Assembly (NCBI RefSeq): GCF_003852405.1
Contig: NZ_QAJM01000052.1
Span: 1-64,000, forward strand
DNA length: 64,000 bases
Direction: 5' to 3'
Source of the DNA: Pseudomonas sp. KBW05
GTDB taxonomy: Bacteria > Pseudomonadota > Gammaproteobacteria > Pseudomonadales > Pseudomonadaceae
The notes beneath the pieces are model-generated. The model was not told the DNA's origin, ran no database searches, and saw only the letters and a list, made by a program, of their open reading frames with translations. Shown one piece after another: positions 47,297-55,369 of this stretch; positions within the stretch are counted from its first letter, which is position 1, and each line of letters opens with the position of its first letter. Position numbers and translations under genes: made by a program.

Positions 47297-48585
47297 GCGG
47301 TCTTTACCTTCAAATCCAGGGTTGGCGCCGGCGCGCGGTCGCTGGCGCCGGGCTTGAGGAAAATCGTCAACACCACCGACAGCAGCAGCGCGCCGCTCAT
47401 CAGCAGGTACGAAGCACCGGGCGAGCCGGTGCTGCTATTGAGGTAGCCCACCAGGTACGAGCCGCCGAACGAGCCGAGGGCGCCCATGCTATTGATCAGC
47501 GCCATGGCGCCGCCGGCGACGTTGGCTGGCAGGATCTCGGGGACGATGGCAAAAAATGGGCCGTAAGGTGCATACATACAGGCTCCGGCAATCACCAACA
47601 GGGTGTAGGACCACCAGAAGTGTTCGGCACCCAGGGCGTAGGAGCCATAGAACGCGACGGACGCGATCAGCAGCGGCGGCCAGACAAACCGTTTACGTTT
47701 TTGCAGCTTGTCCGAGCCCCACGACACCACCAACATGCCAATCACCGCCGCTAGGTACGGTAGCGCCGACAGCCAGCCGGCCTCGACCATGTCCATCTGC
47801 AACCCGGCCTTGAGGATCGACGGCAGCCACAGCACAAAGCCATATACGCCGATGCTCCAGCAGAAGAACTGCAACGCGAGAATGATCACCTTGGGCGAAC
47901 GGAACGCTTCGCCATAGTTCTTCACGGCCTTGATGCCCACCTGTTCGGCGGCGAGGGCGGTTTCCAGGCTGTGCTTTTCGCTGTCGCTGAGCCACTTCGC
48001 ATCCTTTGGCCGCTCATCGGCCAGGCGCCACCAGATAAACGCCCACAGCACGGCGGGCAAACCTTCGATGATAAACATCCAGCGCCAGCTGAAATGCTGC
48101 ACCAGATAGCCCGACACCACCGACATCCACAGCATGGTCACCGGGTTGCCGAGGATCAGGAAGGTGTTGGCCCGCGAGCGTTCGGCACGGGTGAACCAGT
48201 GGCACAGGTACACCAGCATCGCCGGCATCACCGCAGCTTCGACCACGCCAAGCATGAAGCGAATCACGATCAGCATGTAGGCGTTGGACACCACGCCGGT
48301 CAGCGTGGCCAAGCCGCCCCAGAGGATCAGGCTGACAAAGATCAGCTTCTTCACGCTGCGCTTCTGAGCGTAGATCGCCCCCGGCACCTGGAAGAAAAAG
48401 TAGCCGAGAAAAAACAGTGCCCCCAGCAACGACGACATGCCGGGGGTGATCATCAGGTCTTCGGCCATCCCGGAGGCGGCGGCGAAACCGTAGTTGGCGC
48501 GGTCCAGGTAGGCCAGGCTGTAGGTGATAAAAACGATGGGCATGATGTACCACCAACGGCGGGTGGCGAGTTTCACGGTTTCCAT
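47293..48585 (-). CDS. kguT: 2-ketogluconate transporter KguT (MFS)
   Basis: 430 residues. It has 12 predicted membrane segments in the MFS anion:cation symporter pattern. The N-terminus RRWWYIMPIVFITYSLAYLD(R)ANYGFA is characteristic of the glucarate/2-ketogluconate branch. Further motifs are IYAQKRSVKKLIFVSLILWG (motif A region) and LPANVAGGAMALINSMGALG in the C-terminal half. It imports 2-ketogluconate produced by periplasmic glucose oxidation. Coupled to kguD by a four-base overlap and separated from kguK by about 45 bases. Confidence 0.93.
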   Translation of the reverse strand: METVKLATRRWWYIMPIVFITYSLAYLDRANYGFAAASGMAEDLMITPGMSSLLGALFFLGYFFFQVPGAIYAQKRSVKKLIFVSLILWGGLATLTGVVSNAYMLIVIRFMLGVVEAAVMPAMLVYLCHWFTRAERSRANTFLILGNPVTMLWMSVVSGYLVQHFSWRWMFIIEGLPAVLWAFIWWRLADERPKDAKWLSDSEKHSLETALAAEQVGIKAVKNYGEAFRSPKVIILALQFFCWSIGVYGFVLWLPSILKAGLQMDMVEAGWLSALPYLAAVIGMLVVSWGSDKLQKRKRFVWPPLLIASVAFYGSYALGAEHFWWSYTLLVIAGACMYAPYGPFFAIVPEILPANVAGGAMALINSMGALGSFGGSYLVGYLNSSTGSPGASYLLMSGALLLSVVLTIFLKPGASDRAPAPTLDLKVKTA

Positions 48586-48630
48586 GGGGTTGCTCCTGAG
48601 CTTGTTGTAGTTGTGGCAACAGGTAGTGGG

Positions 48631-49572
48631 TTAGGCAACGGATCGAACGGGTAACTCTGAACGGGTAGGCAAACCTTCCATGTCGCCGCGACTTTGCACG
48701 GCACGGCTGCCGATCCAGTTGCCGCGCTGCACGGCCTCGGGGAAGCTGAGGTTTTCCAGGAGGGCGCTGATCATGCCGACGGCAAAACCGTCGCCAGCAC
48801 CAACGGTGTCGACGACGTTGGCCACGGGCACGGCGGCGATAAAACCCTGGTCCAGGTGCGTGCGGTAGTAAGCGCCGTCTGCGCCGAGCTTGATGGCCAC
48901 GGCTTCGGCGCCACGGTCGAGGTAGAACGCGGCGATATCGGCCGGGTCATCGAAACCGGTGAGCAGGCGGCCTTCGCCCAGGCCCGGCAAGACCCAGTCG
49001 GCCAGGCTGGCGAGGGCATTGATTTCGCGGACCATTTGCGCCTGGCTGGCCCACAACGCGGGGCGCAGGTTGGGGTCGAACGACACGCTGCGCCCGGCGC
49101 TGCGCATTTGCGTCATCAGTTCCACCGACAGCTCGCGGGTCGCCTCGGACAGCGCGGGCGGAATCCCGGTGGCGTGCAGGTGACGGGCGTCGAGCAAGGT
49201 CGGACTGATCGCCGCAACCGACAGGTGACTGGCTGCCGAACCCTTGCGGAAGTACTCCACCTGCGGGTCGGCACCGGCTTCTTCGCGGGACTTGAACTGG
49301 AAGCCCGTCGGATGCAGGGGATCAACCGCCACATGTCGGCAATCCAGCCCTTCGTTTTGCAACGTATCCACCACAAAACGCCCGAGGGAGTCATTGCCCA
49401 CGCGGCTCAGCCACGCCACGTTGAAACCCAGGCGCGACAGGCCGATGGCGACATTGCTGTCGGCGCCGGCAATGCGCTTGTGGAACTGCGCAACCTGGGC
49501 CAGATCGCCGGTTTGCTCGGCGACGAACATCGCCATGGTTTCGCCAAACGAGAGGATATCGATCTCAGACAT
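48631..49572 (-). CDS. kguK: 2-ketogluconate kinase KguK (PfkB family)
   Basis: 313 residues from ATG 49572 (MSEIDILSFGETMAMFVAEQ), overlapping the kguE stop by eight bases. PfkB motifs: GADSNVAIGLSRLGFNVAWLSRVGNDSLG near residues 34-62, and DTVGAGDGFAVGMISALLEN near 250, with the GAGD anion hole and catalytic Asp. It phosphorylates 2-ketogluconate at position 6. Confidence 0.94.
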   Translation of the reverse strand: MSEIDILSFGETMAMFVAEQTGDLAQVAQFHKRIAGADSNVAIGLSRLGFNVAWLSRVGNDSLGRFVVDTLQNEGLDCRHVAVDPLHPTGFQFKSREEAGADPQVEYFRKGSAASHLSVAAISPTLLDARHLHATGIPPALSEATRELSVELMTQMRSAGRSVSFDPNLRPALWASQAQMVREINALASLADWVLPGLGEGRLLTGFDDPADIAAFYLDRGAEAVAIKLGADGAYYRTHLDQGFIAAVPVANVVDTVGAGDGFAVGMISALLENLSFPEAVQRGNWIGSRAVQSRGDMEGLPTRSELPVRSVA

Positions 49573-50347
49573 GGGCGTTCTCCGCACGCGGTTGGCCAAG
49601 GTGGGCGAGGGTGCTGACTTGCTGCGCGGTGACGGCGATCAGGTCGTCGCCTTGCAGCGGGAATTCCACCGCCCGGGTAATCCCTTGAGTCATGTGCTTG
49701 AGCAATTGTTCCCACAGGTGCAGGTCGGTGGCGCCGGGCGGTAGGGCGACGAGTTTGCCGTCCGGGCGGCGGGCCACGGCCTTGCAGTGCAGGTAATCCA
49801 CATGGCGGCCGAGCAGGCGCGCGGCGGTGAGGGCGGATTGGTCTTGCCACTGCCAGTTGCCGATGTCGAAGGTCATCTTGATCGGCAGGCCCAGGCGTTC
49901 GACCTCGGTAAAGAAGCGCTGCATCGGCTCGATCCGTCCGCCGTGCAGGGTCTGGTCATTTTCCACCAGCAGCTGCACCGGGTGGCGGTTGAGCAGGGCG
50001 TGCAGGCTGTCGAGGTCGTTGGTGTCGGTGAAATAGCCGAGGGAGACTTTCAGCCAGCGCGCACCGAAGGCCTGGGCGCGGTCGAGGGTGGCGGCGAGCT
50101 CGGCGTTGGGCTGGGCGCGGCCGGCGACCCACAGTTCCAGGGGCGAAGAGAATACCGATTGCAAGTCATGCTGCGCGGCGGCCTGGGCCAGTTCGGCGGG
50201 GTGTTCGTGGGTCAGTAACTCTTCGCGCCATTCGATGCGCTGGGCACCGGCGGCGGCGAGCAGCTCGACAAAACTCAATTGGCCCTGCTGGCGGACCAGG
50301 TCGGCGCCGTAGCTGGAAAGGCTGATGGAGACGGGGTATTTGTGCAT
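49565..50347 (-). CDS. kguE: KguE, sugar-phosphate isomerase/epimerase-like protein
   Basis: 260 residues, TIM-barrel xylose-isomerase-like family: SISLSSYGADLVRQQGQLSF, HPVQLLVENDQTLHGGRIEP (E-N-D), MTFDIGNWQWQDQSAL (D-x-G-N) and HVDYLHCKAVARRPDG with the metal-binding His. First gene of the kgu operon. Its exact role in 2-ketogluconate use is not settled; an isomerisation step is inferred. A PtxS operator lies 14 bases upstream of its start. Confidence 0.92.
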   Translation of the reverse strand: MHKYPVSISLSSYGADLVRQQGQLSFVELLAAAGAQRIEWREELLTHEHPAELAQAAAQHDLQSVFSSPLELWVAGRAQPNAELAATLDRAQAFGARWLKVSLGYFTDTNDLDSLHALLNRHPVQLLVENDQTLHGGRIEPMQRFFTEVERLGLPIKMTFDIGNWQWQDQSALTAARLLGRHVDYLHCKAVARRPDGKLVALPPGATDLHLWEQLLKHMTQGITRAVEFPLQGDDLIAVTAQQVSTLAHLGQPRAENAHV

Positions 50348-50360
50348 TGTTGTTTACCTC

Positions 50361-50374
50361 TGAAACCGGTTTCA
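50361..50374. promoter_or_regulatory. PtxS operator in the ptxS-kguE gap
   Basis: TGAAACCGGTTTCA, a perfect 14-bp palindrome, identical to the PtxS operator known from P. putida. It lies in the 43-base gap between ptxS and kguE. Confidence 0.93.
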
Positions 50375-50390
50375 TTTTTAAGCAAAAAAT

Positions 50391-51404
50391 TTAGAGCCTC
50401 TGGGTGGAGCCTCTAACAATCAGTTGTGGCAGGAAGTCCAGGGTGCGCGTCGGCTCGGTATCGCCGCGCAGGCGCTTGAGCAGGCACTCGAATGCGCTGG
50501 CGCCGATGGCTTCGGTGGGCTGGGCGAGGGCGGTGATGCCATTCCCTACCAGCGGGTACCAGTCCAGGTCATCCAGGGCGATCAGGCCAACGTCGTCGAA
50601 CAGGTTGCAGCCCAGGTGCTTGAGCGCGCGGGTGCAGGCCAGCGCGGCGACGCCGTTGGCACAGAACAGCGCCTTGGGGCCGGATTTGGCGAGAAATATT
50701 TGCAGGTGCTGTTCCAGTTCGCCGTCCAGTTCCAATACCGCACCGGTCAGCTGCGGGCGGCCGGCAATCTCGGCCTTGAAGCTGTCCAAGCGCTCCAACC
50801 GCGAACTGGTGCCATCGGTGGCTTCGCTCACCAGCAGCACGTCGCGATAACCCTGTTGCTCCAGATGCTCTACGGCCATGCGCACCGCCGCCGGGTTGTC
50901 CAACCCCACCAGGTCGCTGTGCAGCGGCGCGAGCTTGCGGTCCACCAGCACCAGGGGCATTTCCCGTTGCAGTTCCAGCAGTTGGTCGAGGTGATGGCCG
51001 AGGGTGTTCACAATCAGCCCTTCGATGTTGTACGAACGCAGCGCGGCGAGGTGCTGGCGTTCCTGTTCGTCATCGCGGTCGGTGTTGCACACCACCAGGC
51101 TGTAGCCGTGCTGGCGGCAGGCGGTTTCGACGCCGTGCATCACGGCGATGGAATAGGGGTTGCGGATATCGGCGACGAGCATACCGATCAGGCGTGTGCG
51201 CCCACGTTTGAGGCCACGGGCCATTTGGTTGGGACGGTAGCCAAGTTGCTCGATGGCTTGCTCGATGCGCAGCGCGATAGCATCGGAGAGCAGGGCGCGA
51301 TCGTCGCCGATAAAACGCGAGACGCTGGCTTTGGACACGCCGGCGTGTTGGGCCACGTCGAGCATGGTCACGCGGCTGCGCTGGGCGGCGGAAAATGAAG
51401 TCAC
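50391..51404 (-). CDS. ptxS: PtxS, LacI-family repressor of the kgu genes
   Basis: 337 residues. It has an N-terminal LacI helix-turn-helix (VTMLDVAQHAGVSKASVSRF, then a hinge-helix region YRPNQMARGLKRGRT), and a periplasmic-binding-like effector domain (RLIGMLVADIRNPYSIAVMHG...GLIVNTLGHHLDQL...). PtxS binds 2-ketogluconate, which relieves repression (established). Two perfect PtxS operators bracket the gene. It is followed by kguE in the same direction. Downstream boundary of ptxS has no terminator, so transcription may continue into kguE. Confidence 0.95.
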   Translation of the reverse strand: MTSFSAAQRSRVTMLDVAQHAGVSKASVSRFIGDDRALLSDAIALRIEQAIEQLGYRPNQMARGLKRGRTRLIGMLVADIRNPYSIAVMHGVETACRQHGYSLVVCNTDRDDEQERQHLAALRSYNIEGLIVNTLGHHLDQLLELQREMPLVLVDRKLAPLHSDLVGLDNPAAVRMAVEHLEQQGYRDVLLVSEATDGTSSRLERLDSFKAEIAGRPQLTGAVLELDGELEQHLQIFLAKSGPKALFCANGVAALACTRALKHLGCNLFDDVGLIALDDLDWYPLVGNGITALAQPTEAIGASAFECLLKRLRGDTEPTRTLDFLPQLIVRGSTQRL

Positions 51405-51438
51405 GGTGGAGCCTTTCTTATTGGAATTCGGAGTGCGC

Positions 51439-51452
51439 TGAAACCGGTTTCA
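51439..51452. promoter_or_regulatory. PtxS operator upstream of ptxS (autoregulation)
   Basis: TGAAACCGGTTTCA, identical to the site at 50361-50374, ending 35 bases upstream of the ptxS ATG. Confidence 0.93.
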
Positions 51453-51540
51453 GAAGACACCAGCCATTGCTTGCAGTCAAGAGGAAATTCGCAGGATGAC
51501 GCCGTGTTCAGGTTGATGAACCCGACGGGCGGCAATCGCA

Positions 51541-51558
51541 CCTGTTAGTTCTGACAGT
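51541..51558. promoter_or_regulatory. Lux-box-like dyad upstream of the Ig-like protein gene
   Basis: CCTGTTAGTTCTGACAGT has the CT-N12-AG form of LuxR-family binding sites. It matches the dyad at 58366-58383 at 14 of 18 positions and lies ~93 bases before ATG 51651. The regulator is not in this window. Confidence 0.45.
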
Positions 51559-51650
51559 ATCCGGGCGGGCGTTCCGGGTGTTCAATCGCCTTTAAGTTAA
51601 CGGCATTACCGCATTACGCGTGTTGGATGTTGGGTCCACAGGAGGGCGAT

Positions 51651-52949
51651 ATGAGCAAGCCAAAAGCCATAAAGTCAAAGCCCGCAAAATCAAAGCCCAA
51701 AAAATCACAGGCGGGTAATGTTACTGCTGGTTCTGGGGCCGTGCTGGCGTTTGATGGCCCCCGGGTGGTTCGTGCGCTGTCAGATGGATTAGTGCCTGCA
51801 GCGTACTATTTCGACAACCTTGCGTGCGAAATCGAAACGCCATGGACCTTCCTCCCCGGCGTTGGCGAGACTCACTACGTCATACCCGTGTGGGATGACC
51901 ACAGCGCGGCACCCGTCGACGTGTTGCCGGCCCTGCAACTGGATGGTCCGCTGACCCCCGGCGACTTTCCTATTCCATTTGAGATTCCCCAGGCGTTCTT
52001 GCTGAACAGCGCGCATGTCGATCTCTCTTTCCGGGTTCATCTCGACTCGCCAACCTCGCCAAATTTCGATACGTCTGACCCCACACTGCTCAGAATAGAT
52101 CGGGATGCGCCTGGGGCTGGAGGGCCGCTGCCGCCGGCGATTTATCCAATTGATCCGATCACTGACCTGTACTTGGGCATGACGCCATTGGTGCCCATGG
52201 AAGTCCCTGGGGGTTATCTGGGGCGTGAGGTGGGTGATGAAATACTGATGTATTTTTCGGATGTGAACGCGCTACCGACGGTTGCGCCCACGGTGATTTC
52301 TCCGCCGCTGGTGAGTGCCACTGGGTCAATAATCGTGCAAGTCCCCAATACGGTTTTCCAGAACTTCCCTGGCGCTGCTTTTATTTTCTGCTTTTATCGG
52401 CTGAGGGATCGGGCCGGCAATCTCAACCCAGAGTTTTCCCTGGTCGCGCAGGCTGCGCTGGAGGTGGGGCTGCCCGTTCCGACTTACCCTCGGCCGCGTT
52501 TTCCGCAGACTGATTCTGAACCCATAGCGAATCCAAACCGATATATGACATGCGCCTGTACACCAAGAATCTGGTTCGGCGTCGAGATTCGCATTGAACC
52601 GAGTACTGGGCCGGGTTTGGGTATCCAGCATGGGGACTTGGTTGTGATGCACTTTCAAGGTTATCGCCAGGCCCCTGACGTGGACCCACTTCCAGGCATC
52701 GCCGATACCCAAAGCCACATTTGGGACTCGGTAGCTGACGCATTGGGTTACTCCTTCTGGATTCTCGATGTTGAGCGTCTGATCCGCCCGCTCAAGGAAA
52801 GGGCGGGAGGGGAGGCGAGTTACAGGGTGTACAGGGGGGGATTAATGATTGGCCGGTCTGCTTCCCGGTTCGCACGGTTTGACCGCGTAGTGCCGTCGAC
52901 GCCACCCACTCGCTATTGCTGGATACACGGCAATGCGCCTGAGCCCTGA
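51651..52949 (+). CDS. Hypothetical Ig-like/beta-rich protein, 432 residues
   Basis: Start ATG 51651 with GGAGGG at 51641-51646. The N-terminus is strongly basic (MSKPKAIKSKPAKSKPKKSQ), with no Sec signal. The rest is Pro/Asp/Thr-rich and predicted beta, with module-like features: PFEIPQAFLLNSAHVDLSFR, VPGGYLGREVGDEILMYFSD and FCFYRLRDRAGNLNPEFSLV, the last being the end of an Ig-like unit. A C-C pair (CACTPRIW) and terminal YCWIHGNAPEP are present. The following gene has the same features (GDFITFYWSS, ITDRAGNVSRPS), so they are distant paralogues. The function and export route are unknown. Confidence 0.75.
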   Translation: MSKPKAIKSKPAKSKPKKSQAGNVTAGSGAVLAFDGPRVVRALSDGLVPAAYYFDNLACEIETPWTFLPGVGETHYVIPVWDDHSAAPVDVLPALQLDGPLTPGDFPIPFEIPQAFLLNSAHVDLSFRVHLDSPTSPNFDTSDPTLLRIDRDAPGAGGPLPPAIYPIDPITDLYLGMTPLVPMEVPGGYLGREVGDEILMYFSDVNALPTVAPTVISPPLVSATGSIIVQVPNTVFQNFPGAAFIFCFYRLRDRAGNLNPEFSLVAQAALEVGLPVPTYPRPRFPQTDSEPIANPNRYMTCACTPRIWFGVEIRIEPSTGPGLGIQHGDLVVMHFQGYRQAPDVDPLPGIADTQSHIWDSVADALGYSFWILDVERLIRPLKERAGGEASYRVYRGGLMIGRSASRFARFDRVVPSTPPTRYCWIHGNAPEP

Positions 52950-53162
52950 CCCTGGGCGCAGATGCACAGCATCCTATGGGTAAAGCGTTATAGGGGCGCC
53001 GAGGCAGATTTCACCGCAAGCACTAAGTGTTTTGGCTATGCCGCACATGAAGCGGTAGGGAGATGTATTGCCGGGAAATGAGTTCGTCCTCGGTATGTCC
53101 CAGGCGGATAAGTGGTTTTTTTGAAAGAAACCTACATTGAACGAACGTGGAGATCATCAAAA

Positions 53163-55154
53163 ATGAGCAGCAATCCGAATGTGCCATTGGCTCCCCTGGA
53201 AGCCCCAGCGGCCCCCACTATCGTGGGTGCCCTTGATGATGCTACCGGGCTGATTCTGGCCAGTAATGCGACTGCCCCCCTCACCGTACGATGCAAAACG
53301 GGCGATATTTCAGATTTCGATGATTTTTTCGTCGTCGAAATGGCGGACGCTACACAACCACTGTTGGTCTGGGTTGCGTTGACAGCGCCGATTCAACTGA
53401 GTGAGACCCCTATCCCCATCCCTGACAGGTTCGAAATCACCGTGCCCGCTCCACCCGGTGGTTTCCGGCATGGTTTCTATCAGCTACGTAGCGTTCAGTA
53501 CCTCAACATCGGTGGTGTTCCGGCAGCGACGGGAGAACACTCGGAGCCTGGGAATTTTACCGTTGACCTGCTTTCGCCGTATTCCGATCCCTCTTTTCGA
53601 GATCAGCCCTTTGCAATAATGTGGCCCGGCACGCTTCCCGTAGGTACGCCGATAGACAATGCGTATTTGGCCTTGCACGGCGGGGTGATGTTCCAAATCC
53701 CCCAAAACACGTTCGTGCCGCCCCCTGGCCAGTGGGCACTCGGAGATTTTATTACGTTCTACTGGAGCTCGGTGATGTTCCCGCGTCCACAGGACATCGT
53801 CAGCCCTGCCGGGGGCATTCCAATGTTGCAGACAGGCAACACAGCTTTTTTCCTGCCGGCAGCAATGATCGACGTGAGTGGCGACCTTAATGCGTTCTAC
53901 ACCATCACAGACAGGGCGGGAAACGTCAGTCGTCCTTCATTCATCGAAACTCGGCGCGTTGCGTTGATCGACGATCCAGAACGTGGCACCCCATTTCTTC
54001 CTTTTGCGCCTGCGCCCGAGGGCGGTAGTACAGACGATTTGATCAATATTGCAGACTACCTGAGGGATCCTGAGGTAGTGGTCAGGCTTTATAACAACCA
54101 CGCGCCCACGCTTGATCGCCTGGAGGTACAGTGGGATACGCAACCTTTTGGCCCATTGGGCATGCCATTCACGTCGTTTCCGCAGACATTCATCGGCATG
54201 CAGGCAGCAATCAGGGGCGCTTATACCCAAACCACGGTTGGGCCGCAGTCGGTGCCTGTGCGCTATCGGATTTCCCGCAACGGCGCCCTGTTCCCCTCTT
54301 TCGACAAAACCATCCGGCTCGATTTGTCGGTAGGCGGTGCCATCAACCCTGGGGACCCAGGTACTCCCAATATCAACCTTAACTTGGCCCACGTATTCGG
54401 CGCCGGTTCGACGACCCCGGATGTGCTGCTGCCTGCCCATGCTGATCAACAGGTACGCGTGGACATCGTCTTGTGGACCGTTGCAGTGGCGCCGCATCCG
54501 GGGCTGTCGATCATCTTTCTCTGGGAGGATGAGCGGGTTGGACCGTTCCCTATCGGTACTGCGGCGGGGGGCAGTACGTTCTCGTTCAATATCGATTGGG
54601 CCGTGGTTGCCCGTCATGGCAACGACCTGAAGACCATCAAATATCTGGTCCTCGACCCGGCGACAACCAACGAAAACGAGTCGCCATCCACCACGGTCGA
54701 TGTACAGGACGCCGTCGTCGTGGAGTTGGCGAAAGCGCAGTATGTGGCTGCGATCGCGGGTCGTTGGTTCTGCTCGGACTTGAAAACTCGGACGCCCGGG
54801 ACCCCCCCTGTGCTGTTTGGTGAGGTTTATGTGCCAGGCGATCCACGGATGGCCCTCGGCGTGTCACTGACATTGACGTTGAGCCTTACCAATACATATC
54901 CAGGCCTGCCAATTGGGACGTTCCCGGTTACGAAGATTCACCCAAGCTTGAGCCAACCCGACATCGACAACGGAATCACGTTCGAAATTGACTACATGCC
55001 GGACCTGGCCCAGGCCCCGAGGGGCACTATCGTGGCGACCTATGAAACGGTTTTGAGCAATGGAGTGACTGGCCATGGTGAACCGTCGGAAATACGGAGC
55101 ACGCTGGCGAACACCCACTTCTTCTGCGACGGGACCAATATTCCCTCATCTTGA
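53163..55154 (+). CDS. Hypothetical Ig-like/beta-rich protein, 663 residues
   Basis: Start ATG 53163 with GGAG about 10 bases upstream. No signal peptide; the N-terminus is Pro/Ala-rich (NVPLAPLEAPAAPTIVGALD). At least three or four Ig-like modules are suggested by repeating units: one contains RHGFYQLRSVQYLNIGG...SEPGNFTVDL, another GQWALGDFITFYWSSVMFPR...NAFYTITDRAGNVSRPSFIE, a later one NLAHVFGAG...VRVDIVLW, and the end is GITFEIDYMPDLAQAPRG...ANTHFFCDGTNIPSS. It is 213 bases downstream of its shorter paralogue and ends at a strong terminator. The function is unknown; a cell-surface or secreted adhesive protein is one possibility. Confidence 0.75.
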   Translation: MSSNPNVPLAPLEAPAAPTIVGALDDATGLILASNATAPLTVRCKTGDISDFDDFFVVEMADATQPLLVWVALTAPIQLSETPIPIPDRFEITVPAPPGGFRHGFYQLRSVQYLNIGGVPAATGEHSEPGNFTVDLLSPYSDPSFRDQPFAIMWPGTLPVGTPIDNAYLALHGGVMFQIPQNTFVPPPGQWALGDFITFYWSSVMFPRPQDIVSPAGGIPMLQTGNTAFFLPAAMIDVSGDLNAFYTITDRAGNVSRPSFIETRRVALIDDPERGTPFLPFAPAPEGGSTDDLINIADYLRDPEVVVRLYNNHAPTLDRLEVQWDTQPFGPLGMPFTSFPQTFIGMQAAIRGAYTQTTVGPQSVPVRYRISRNGALFPSFDKTIRLDLSVGGAINPGDPGTPNINLNLAHVFGAGSTTPDVLLPAHADQQVRVDIVLWTVAVAPHPGLSIIFLWEDERVGPFPIGTAAGGSTFSFNIDWAVVARHGNDLKTIKYLVLDPATTNENESPSTTVDVQDAVVVELAKAQYVAAIAGRWFCSDLKTRTPGTPPVLFGEVYVPGDPRMALGVSLTLTLSLTNTYPGLPIGTFPVTKIHPSLSQPDIDNGITFEIDYMPDLAQAPRGTIVATYETVLSNGVTGHGEPSEIRSTLANTHFFCDGTNIPSS

Positions 55155-55172
55155 TCGAACCTGAAAAAGAAT

Positions 55173-55196
55173 AGGGGAGCGTAGCTCCCCTTTTTT
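55173..55196 (+). terminator. Rho-independent terminator after the 663-residue protein
   Basis: AGGGGAGC-GTA-GCTCCCCT followed by a six-T run, 19 bases past the stop. Confidence 0.92.
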
Positions 55197-55369
55197 GCGC
55201 AAGCATTTCCCCCGCCCTGGCTGCTGCCGGTTCACTCACCTCAATAAGATAAGTCCTACAGAGCTTGGGATGTTTGGTACGTACTCTTTGCGCCGCACAG
55301 GTAAGGCTCCATTCCTTGGGAACGAGCCTAACCGTTTTCATCGGCTCCCCCCCCAGAGAGTGAACGACT

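Noticed and set aside
53040-53162. A lux-box-like site for the 663-residue protein gene or the autotransporter.
   Set aside because: I searched both upstream regions by eye and found no CT-N12-AG sequence with dyad symmetry. Only the two outer genes have it.
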